DNA of 64,000 bases. It comes from Beroe forskalii. Lineage: Eukaryota > Ctenophora > Nuda > Beroida > Beroidae. Below the pieces are notes generated by a model that saw only the letters and a program-made list of their open reading frames with translations, had not been told where the DNA came from and did not search any database. The translations under genes and the position numbers were made by a program. Positions 56,999-64,000 of the stretch are shown piece after piece; positions within the stretch are counted from its first letter, which is position 1, and the number at the start of each line of letters is the position of its first letter. The DNA lies in NCBI GenBank assembly GCA_011033025.1, contig WFMF01000014.1, positions 62,001 to 126,000 on the forward strand, written 5' to 3'.

Positions 56999-57154
56999 AA
57001 TCTTAACCCTAGTCCTTAAAGCGCTATCACTAGTGGCCAGACAACATGTTTCCGGCGCGCTTCCCGGAAGCGCTTCCCTTCTGAGGAAGCGCGCCGGAAA
57101 CATGTTGTCTGGCCACTAGTGATAGCGCTTTAAGGACTAGGGTTAGGATTTAAG
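56995..57154. repeat. 70-bp near-perfect inverted repeat
   Basis: 56995-57064 and 57085-57154 are reverse complements with one mismatch; 20-nt spacer. Arms run from CTTAAATC-TAACCCTAGTCC through CACTAGTGGCCAGACAACAT to GGCGCGCTTCC. The outer third equals part of the telomere-repeat MITE (AGTCCTTAAAGCGCT). Confidence 0.95.
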
Positions 57155-57396
57155 TTGGGGTTCCATTTAGGATTTAAGGATTAAGGTTAGGGTTTTCGTT
57201 GCTAAACACATATACCCCTGTTATCGTCGCGTAGGGAAGCGCGGGGTTAGGAAGGGTTTTCGTTAGGCCTAACCATAGCCCTAAGTTATAGGCCTAAGGG
57301 CTATGGTTAGGTTTGTTGTCGTACGATGTATGACGCGCTGATTCTCGAGAGGGTCTGTCAACGTCAGACAATTAGGTTTGCAATGCAATTGCAACG

Positions 57397-57744
57397 TTGC
57401 CAGACGTTGCCTGCCCCATATTTTGGTCAGTCTCCCATATAAACGGGAGCCTTCATTATCTATGACAATGACGTCACTCAGAAAAATATAATTAAGCGCA
57501 TCTAGCGCATTAAGCAGTAAGGTTAGAGTTCTGGTTAGGGTCAGGATATGTTAGGTTTAGGATAAGGATTAAGGTTAGGGTTTTGGTTATGGCAATGGTT
57601 AGGTTTAGTATACAGAAAAATTGACGTTTAGATCTGTGACGTCACTCAGAGCCGTTTATATGGGAGACATACCCATATTTTTTCAAAATATGGGGCTCTG
57701 CGAGTCGGGGCGCGCGTGCGAGGGGGCCAGGCAACGCCTGGCAA
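57397..57744. mobile_element. TTGYC-ended MITE with nested MITE
   Basis: TTGCCAGACGTTGCCTG to CAGGCAACGCCTGGCAA, flanked by ATTGCAACG (57388-57396, 57745-57753); copy A near 39765 has this site once and uninterrupted. Contains the telomere-repeat MITE 57425-57673. Confidence 0.9.
57425..57673 (-). mobile_element. Telomere-repeat MITE, copy III, TSD CATATTTT
   Basis: GGTCAGTCTCCCATATAAAC to CGTTTATATGGGAGACATAC with CATATTTT on both sides (57417-57424, 57674-57681). Interior words GGTTAGGG, GGATTAAGGTTAGGGTTTTG and two TGACGTCACTCAGA sites. Reverse of copies I and II. Confidence 0.9.
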
Positions 57745-57753
57745 ATTGCAACG

Positions 57754-58684
57754 CACATTAAAAATAAAATTAAAAACACCCAAGCGCGACGTAATACATG
57801 CCACGCTTCAATGTTAGAAGCTCGAGACACCACGGTGAATAATTCATGATGTCCGTAGTGGCCAGACTCTTCGTCCCTTTCATTGCGGACGCGACGTCCT
57901 TCGAAACCTTGAAAATTAATTTTATAAATATACGCACTTATTTAGAAACCAGGAATTGGAAACAACGGCAATTGGACAAACGGAGCCATGGCAAACAGTC
58001 GTGAGTCGGACACAACGGATAATTGTAAATCATAATCAATAATCAAAACCCCGTCATTTTCCCTGTCCGGCCTAACTTGATCGTAGTTGTAACTGATTAT
58101 TTACATGGAATTGTATGTAACGAACCCTCTGTAATAATGAAAGTCTCAAATCTAATCTGAAATATACGTCAATATTTATGAAAAAAGCTTAAAGAAACTG
58201 ATAAATTATTAAACTTAAAGGTGCACATGTACTTATCATGCATATGGCAATAAATTAAATGTTGATTGAAGATGATCATGAATAAAGTCTCGCTATAATT
58301 TCAAACGCTTTTAACAATTCTTGATGTTTCATTAAAAAAAGAAATTTCAAATTGAAAATTTTTTTGGCACATCTAGCACATGTATATTCTATGGCTATTG
58401 GCTTGTGTTTGTTAGAGCTAAGGCAAGGAAAAGGGTAAATTAAATAGTGAGGTTTAGGGTGAGATTTAGGGTAGAAAAAGGTTTTTAGGTCCACGATGTC
58501 ACTAAGCCATGTACATACTGTTTTAAGACCCATGTAAACCGGATTTTCGGTTTAGATAACATACTGATACTGATACTGAGACCTAACCCCTGAGTGCAAT
58601 CCCCGTGTGTGTCTAGTAAAGTGGATGATATCTATCTGATGAACGAACAATGAAGTATGAACTTTAAACACCCAGCGAGTAAAG
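57754..58684. other. Duplicated non-coding sequence, copy B
   Basis: 3' flank of the sulfotransferase fragment, matching 39766-40717 with small indels. Confidence 0.6.
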
Positions 58685-59393
58685 CTACACCTTATTAAAG
58701 GACGTGCCTGATGTGGGAGGACTGTCCGTAGGGACTTGGTCCTCAAATAACGTCCTGAACTTCTTTTCGAATTTCTGATCAAAGTCCAGATAGGGGAAAT
58801 TAGGACTATCGAGAGTTGAATAGCCCGTTAGAACGAAATCCCACTTGTAATACTCGTATATCTTTTGCATCACCTCCGGCCGAACTTTCTCATAAAACCT
58901 GGGGGATTTCATTTTCACTTTTACTTCAGTCTCTCCTACTTCGTGATTATGCAGAATGACAATGAAACAAAATTCTGCTATTTGTGATGACGACTAAAAA
59001 TGATGACGACTAAAAATTGCTTACTTTTCTATATTTCCATTATTAAAATGTTATTTAAAGTATAACACTAACTTGTGCGCCAACTCGGATGTAGCCACAC
59101 TATCGTAGCCCTGATCAGAGCGTGAGCCAGGAAACTCGAAGGAGGTTGTGTTGGTAGCTTCTTGCACGATCTTTATCTGTTGAGTCGTGGTCTCGGTCTG
59201 CCGAGATAGGAGGAGTTAATTTGTCGAATCCGTGCCGTTCTGATTTGGTCTTGGAGTACCCAGAATGCGGTTATAGAACATTTGACAGCAAGGGATGATA
59301 ATCATACTATAAACTTACCTGGGCTAACAAGTCGTAGGGAAAGTCGCATATTTTCTGTTTATTCCATTGGGGAGTGAAATGGAAATTCTTGAT
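58685..59393 (-). CDS. Carbohydrate sulfotransferase C-terminus, copy B
   Basis: Same three exons as copy A: 59319-59393, 59073-59197 and 58685 to about 58927. Against copy A the coding parts differ at five sites: four synonymous and one Arg-to-Lys (MQRIYEYY to MQKIYEYY). Frames are intact. The first exon's acceptor is CATTAAAG instead of CATTTCAG. Like copy A it lacks the catalytic N-terminal part within the window. Confidence 0.72.
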
Positions 59394-59440
59394 CTTTAAT
59401 GTTATAAATAAATCCATTCTGAATACCAACGCACATGATA

Positions 59441-60667
59441 CATTGACCAGTCGACGGATGCACACCCTGAATTCATCCTATATGCAACTCTAAATTCGCC
59501 CTATATGCACCCTAAATGACCCGGGCGTAACCCTAGGGCCTTTGGCGCCCCCTGGGCGTCCCCTAAATGCACCCTATTTGTACCCAAAATGCACCCCGTC
59601 AAATCTTGTCTGACGTCGTCAGACCCATTATTTCAAATTTTAAATTTTATTTAAAATAAGACTCTGCGAGTCGTGGCGCGCGCGCTTGGCGCGCGCGAGG
59701 GGGTCAGGCAACGCCTGACAAGTCAAATCAGCGTACACGCTAAATGCACTCTTAATGCACCTTTTGCACCCTTTTTGAACCATATATGCACCCTATGTGT
59801 AAACCCAATATAATACACCCTATATGCACCCTAGATCAACCCTATTGGCACCTCCTTAATGCACCCTAAAAGTAAATGATTTAGGGTGCATTTAGGAGGC
59901 GGCAAAGATGCAAATAGGGTGCACATAGGGTTGATTTAGGGTGCATATAGGGTGTATAATATAGGGGGCGCCAAAGATGCAAATAGTAAATGCACCCTAA
60001 ATGCACCATTAATGTCCACCTCTCAATCAGCATGCGCCCTGTATGTATCCTGCATGCAACCTCTATGCACCCTTAATGCACCCTATATGCAATTGCACCC
60101 TAAATGCAACCTGTGTGCAGTTTGCACACAAAATGGACCCTATTTGCATCCTTGGCGTCGCCTAAATGCACCATGAATGCACACTACATGCACCTAAAAT
60201 GCACCCTATATGCACACTTAATGCACCTTAAATGCTCCTTTGGCACCCTTTATTGCACCCTAAATGCACCCTCTGTCTAAGGCCTAAATGTACCCTATTT
60301 GCATCTTCGGCGCCTCCTAAATGCACCCTTAACGCCCACCTCTCAATCGGCATGCACCCTATATGCCCCATAAATGCACCCTAAATGCACCCTAAATGCA
60401 CCCCATAAGCCTACCAATAAGGACTTTTCATTCAACTGCCTACACCCCATTTCCCCTACATGCATCCTTCATGTCCCCTAAGTGCCCCTATAATATGCAC
60501 CCTAAATGCCAACAAAACGCACCCTTAATCAAAATGCACACTATTTACATACCAATAATGATAATGCCTTTTCATTCGATTGCCTACACCCCATTTGCAA
60601 GGTGAAAATAGGGTGCATTTATGGTGCACATAAGGTGCATTTAGGTGCATCGGTCGACTGGTCAATG
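59441..60667. mobile_element. TIR element with TGCACCCTAAA repeats, copy B
   Basis: Same 23-bp ends as 41474-42157. Longer by about 540 bp: a 116-bp MITE insertion and about 420 bp of further ATGCACCCTAA units (about 60135-60545) between AAAATG words that are fused in copy A. Confidence 0.85.
59606..59721. mobile_element. TTGYC-ended MITE, 116 bp, TSD GTCAAATC
   Basis: TTGTCTGACGTCGTCAGAC to GTCAGGCAACGCCTGACAA with GTCAAATC at 59598-59605 and 59722-59729. Copy A (about 41619) has GTCAAATC once. Interior ACTCTGCGAGTCG links it to the other two members. Confidence 0.92.
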
Positions 60668-60839
60668 ACCTAATGAAATAACACCACTTTCTGATCATCA
60701 AACCATAAGATTTATTTATCCCAGGATTTTAAATACGTGCAAAAATCGCCAAAAAAGTACGACGTATTGGCCTCTGAAAAAAAATACGCGACTAAGTGAC
60801 TTAAAAATTACAACACGGATTCTGAATAGGGGTTGTTAA

Positions 60840-61349
60840 GGGGGCCGGGGGGGGTTTGAGGTCGATTTTCGGTTTTTTGTTGTTTCTGATAGAGCTGAAC
60901 GCCAGCTACTAGTAGGTTTTTACCCCATGAAAAAATATTGTTCCTAGCCGAAGTGAAAATATGGCTTTTTGAAATTTGAAAATCGTCATTTTTGACCATT
61001 TTTGGGACAGGAGCCAACTTTGAAAATTCATATTTTCACTTCTGAAGCCTAAATCAAAAATCGGCTCGCATGAAAGTTTCGTTTTATGCCCTAGAACATA
61101 ACTACCAAGTTTCAAGGGTTTTCCTCGAAAACTGTAGGAGGAGATAGATTTTAAAGTTTATTTTCGGCAAATCGCGTCGTAAGTTTGCGCGCACAGTGTA
61201 ATTACAGGCGAACTCGCGATTTGAAAAATTCATAACTTCGGCTAGGAACAATATTTTTTCATGGGGTAAAAACCTACTGGTAGCTGGCGTTCAGCTCTAT
61301 CAGAAACAATAAAAAAACGAAATTCGACCTCGGACCCCCCCCGGCCCCC
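60840..61349. mobile_element. TTAA-flanked foldback MITE, 510 bp
   Basis: GGGGGCCGGGGGGGGT at the left and ACCCCCCCCGGCCCCC at the right, inverted arms of about 120 bp (AGAGCTGAACGCCAGCTACT and complement), TTAA on both sides (60836-60839, 61350-61353). Copy A has the empty site. TTAA duplication fits piggyBac or Kolobok mobilisation. Confidence 0.92.
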
Positions 61350-61550
61350 TTAAATACGAAAAAAAGTACGCGCGCGCTTGCGCTTTCAAATATAATGAAA
61401 CAATTGTATCGTAAACATTAAGAGTGCGCGCGCGACCAAAACATGGCAATACAGTTATTTCGAAGTTTAAGCAAAATATCAAAGATGAAGGAGAAAAAAC
61501 ATAAGAAAAATACCTTTTGTACTTTTTGCCGCATTTAACAACCTTGCCCG

Positions 61551-62208
61551 AGATACTGATCAAAATTCAGAAAATACTTTGACACAATTGGAATTGGGGA
61601 AAACTCTGTGTATAAATGCATCATTATTTAGCTCTACTACACTCTCTGGAACTGGAAGGCAGTAGCATGGGAAAAAGCAGTATTCAGCCTTATTTTTGGT
61701 CGTTGTGGACAATTTTAGACAAAGAAGTCCATTTTAGGCCAAAGATGGGGTTTTTAAGAGGCTGTAAATTGTGAAAAAGGCTGAAATTCACAATTCTGAG
61801 AGCAGCATTTTCTTAGTTGGATCAAACTGTACTGACCTGCAAAATTTCATGAGTTAACTAGTAAGTTTATTAGGACGACCCCCGGGATAAGGGGATACTG
61901 ATCAAAATTCAGAAAATACTCCGACACAATTGGACTTGGGGAAAATTCTGTGTTTAAATGCATCATTATTTGGTTCTACTACACTCTCTGGAAGGCAGTA
62001 GCATGGGATAAAGCAGTTTTCAGCCTTATTTTTGGTCCTCGTGGACAATTATAGACAAAGAAGTCCATTTTTAGGCCAAAAATGGGGTTTTTAAGAGGCT
62101 GTAAATCGTGAAAATGGCCGAAATTCAAAATTCTGAAAGCAGCATTTTCTTAGTTGGATCAAACTGTACTGACCGGCAAAATTTCATGAGTTAACTAGTA
62201 AGTTTGGC
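61551..62208. repeat. About 340-bp tandem duplication
   Basis: GATACTGATCAAAATTCAG, ACACTCTCTGG, GCAGTAGCATGGGA and GAGTTAACTAGTAAGTTT occur at 61553-61868 and again at 61894-62208; copy A has one unit (42537-42833). Confidence 0.85.
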
Positions 62209-62225
62209 AGATGGGCACCTTGCAA

Positions 62226-62355
62226 TCAGCGCTGATCAGCGCTGATCAGCGCCGACCCACCACCGATCAGCGCCGATCGGCGCTGATCAGCGCTGATCGG
62301 CGCTGATCGGCGCTGATCGGCGCTGATCGGCGCTGATCAGCGCTGATCAGCGCCG
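62226..62355. repeat. 10-bp palindromic tandem repeat
   Basis: About 13 units of CAGCGCTGAT / CGGCGCTGAT; the joined units are self-complementary (ATCAGCGCTGAT). Confidence 0.9.
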
Positions 62356-62396
62356 ATGGAGTTTTCTAAGGCGGCACAATCCCACTTGTGCAAACC

Positions 62397-62765
62397 GCCG
62401 ATTCGGCGCCTATAGGCGCCGAATCGGCGCCTATAGGCGCCTATAAGTTTTTTTCGGCGCCGATTCGGCGCCTATAGGCGGTACCGCTTTAGGCGCCTAT
62501 AGGCGCTATAATGACATTTTCCAATTTTTTGGCGGTCATCGGCGCCTATAGGCGCCGATAAGCGCCGATAAGCGCCTATGGACCGCCTATCGGCGCTGTC
62601 GGCGCTTTTCGACCGCTTATCGGCGCCTATGTTTTCAACCGTCTATAGGCGCCTATAGGCGCCTATAGGCGCCGATACTGTTTCTTCGTCCGATTTTGCG
62701 CCGATTTTGCCTTCTAGCAATCTGTGTTCTTCCGCCTTTTTTCGGCGCCTATAGGCGCCGATGAA
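62397..62765. repeat. GGCGCCTATAGGCGCC palindromic repeats
   Basis: Irregular array of self-complementary words GGCGCCTATAGGCGCC and CGGCGCCGAT with spacers. Recurs after the telomere-like array, at 63173-63195 and 63305-63475. Confidence 0.9.
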
Positions 62766-63196
62766 TTAAAAGTAAAACAGTCCTAAATTGGCGTGCGCTT
62801 TCGTTTCACGGTATGTCAGGTTAGGGTTTGGGGTTAGGATTAAGGTTTGGGTTGGGGTTAGATTTAGGGTTAGGGTTTGGGTTAGGGTTTGGGTTAGGGT
62901 TAGGGTCTGGGTTTGGGTTTGGGTTAGGGTTTGGGTTAGGGTTTGGGTTAGGGTTTGGGTTAGGGTTGGGTTTGGGTTAGGGGTTTGGGTTAGGGTTTGG
63001 GTTGGGTTTGGGTTTGGGTTAGGGTTTGGGTTGGGGATTCCTGACCCTAACCCCTAACCCCAACCCTAACCCTAACCCTAACCCCAACTTCTTAACCTTG
63101 GCAACCTAACCCCAAGTTTAGCCCCTAATCCTGACCCAACGATGTTAAAATAATTTAGGACTACTTTTATCCATCGGCGCCTAGGCGCCTATATAG
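62745..63196. repeat. Foldback with head-to-head telomere-like arrays
   Basis: Left flank GGCGCCGATG, AATTAAAAGT, CAGTCCTAAATT is answered on the right by AATTTAGGACT, ACTTTTATCC, ATCGGCGCC. Inside, TTAGGGTTTGGG units run to about 63036, then CCCTAACCCC units follow to about 63125 in the opposite sense. An 89-codon frame over it is only repeat translation. Confidence 0.85.
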
Positions 63197-63394
63197 AATT
63201 TAGGCCAATGAATATAGGTCATAGACTCGGAGCTCAGCCAATAAAACTCATCCCCTATTTATGACTGTCAATTATCAAAAAAAAGGGAAAAATAGATTGC
63301 TAGAAATCAATATCGGGCCTATAGGCGCCATAGGGCCCAAAATGGCGCCGATAAACGGGCGAAAAGCGCCGACGGGGCCGTTGGGAAAGGGTTT

Positions 63395-63485
63395 GGGTTT
63401 TCCATAGTGCCCCTTAAAAACGGGGGCCCTTAAAAAAAAAAAAAACCCCCCGGGGCCCCCTATAGGCGCCCCGAAATTTTTTACA
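63395..63485. other. Homopolymer-rich stretch, probable consensus error
   Basis: A run of A14, C6, G4-5 and C5 blocks in succession inside GGCGCC-repeat sequence; resembles 26480-26592. Confidence 0.55.
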
Positions 63486-64000
63486 ATGTGGAATTGAGGG
63501 CAATATTTCCAGCCACAGAGATGGTATTTAGCTCCAGCAGTCTTCTGTTTATTGCATGAACTATTGGAATAGGTAAATAAGAATCAGATAACTTTTCATC
63601 ATGATAATATTATGGCAAGGTGAGCGTCACTGTCCTAATCAACATTTTTGGAGTTTTGGGACCGGGCTTGAGTTTTTGGGACAAATGGGCATTGGGGACA
63701 AATTAAGGTCTTAACCTCAAAATCTATTGAAGGAAAATGAACGTGGCAGTTTCAACACAGCAACTGCCGCTTATTCACATTTTAATTATCGCTTTAGCCT
63801 TTAAATCAGACATTGCAGCAGATGATGCGTAGAAACTGCCATGTTTTTTGTTAGATCATAGGTTGCGAGGTAATGAACGCTAAACTGTCGTTCACAAACA
63901 CAGCCAAATCCTTTTTCAGATTTAATGCTATACATGGCACTCTTTGTACGTATAATACCTTTCTCGTTCAACGTGATATACCTGTATGCATACAAACTCG
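63486..64000. other. No recognised feature
   Basis: Unremarkable sequence with short open frames only. Confidence 0.4.

Larger units (their letters stand above)
56100..57260. repeat. Cluster of GC-rich palindromic MITEs, copy B
   Basis: At least six partial copies with CTAAACACGTATATCCCTGT ends near 56103, 56465, 56652, 56772, 56928 and 57199, GCGCGGCGCGCTTCC cores and TATGCGGGCTTAGGA modules. Much denser than the corresponding part of copy A. Confidence 0.75.
51560..61857. repeat. Segmental duplication, copy B
   Basis: Direct copy of 36345-42835, longer by about 3.8 kb owing to the insertions listed separately (185-bp hammerhead element, LINE A copy 3, telomere-repeat and TTGYC MITEs, TTAA MITE, minisatellite expansion). 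Confidence 0.92.

Noticed and set aside
57081..57105. CTGAGGA...GGAAAC in the 70-bp inverted repeat
   Set aside because: Matches the hammerhead words by chance, but no helix II loop; the bases belong to the palindrome arm.
62788..63057. 89-codon open frame of alternating Val/Arg/Trp/Gly
   Set aside because: It is the translation of TTAGGGTTTGGG-type repeats, not a gene.

Overview
This is a window of an intron-rich animal genome, most likely an invertebrate metazoan, that is dominated by transposable elements. The support is: spliced genes with GT-AG introns encoding recognisable animal proteins (SMG8, RBM25, a carbohydrate sulfotransferase); CR1/L2-like LINE reverse transcriptases; a mariner relic; many MITEs and foldback elements; and TTAGGG-type telomere-like sequence. 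There are no bacterial-style operons. Species cannot be assigned from sequence alone.

Layout. 0-4.3 kb: minisatellite, a perfect-looking hairpin, one solo arm of a foldback element, and two LINE fragments. 4.3-8.6 kb: GC-rich MITEs, and a LINE (family B) that split a MITE carrying telomere-like repeats. 8.6-9.9 kb: dead mariner. 10.0-16.35 kb: a 6.4 kb foldback element with ~1.1 kb inverted arms, 5-bp target duplication and a nested TA-flanked element that repeats one 14-mer nine times. 17.6-25.7 kb: 5' half of an SMG8 gene, four exons whose splice phases agree, with introns full of nested elements. 26-28.4 kb: degenerate repeats. 28.9-33.4 kb: LINE family A copy with another LINE inserted in it. 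34.15-35.44 kb: five exons of RBM25 covering the RRM. 36.3-42.8 kb and 51.6-61.9 kb: two direct copies of one segmental duplication, each holding the last three exons of a carbohydrate sulfotransferase on the minus strand. Between them: a 1.45 kb satellite of 16-bp units and a minus-strand gene of unknown function, one exon of which has been amplified ~13 times inside a minisatellite. 62.2-63.5 kb: palindromic 10- and 18-bp repeats around a head-to-head telomere-like array.

The duplication is the most useful feature analytically. Because each copy shows the empty site of insertions present only in the other, several young insertions can be defined to the base with target-site duplications: a 185-bp sequence flanked by 14-bp repeats that contains a candidate hammerhead ribozyme, a TTAA-flanked foldback MITE, two members of an 8/9-bp-TSD MITE family, and a 5'-truncated LINE without TSD.

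Limits: gene ends (5' end of RBM25, 3' end of SMG8, 5' end of the sulfotransferase and of the unknown gene) were not found in the window, family calls rest on remembered motifs rather than searches, and some stretches look like low-quality consensus.
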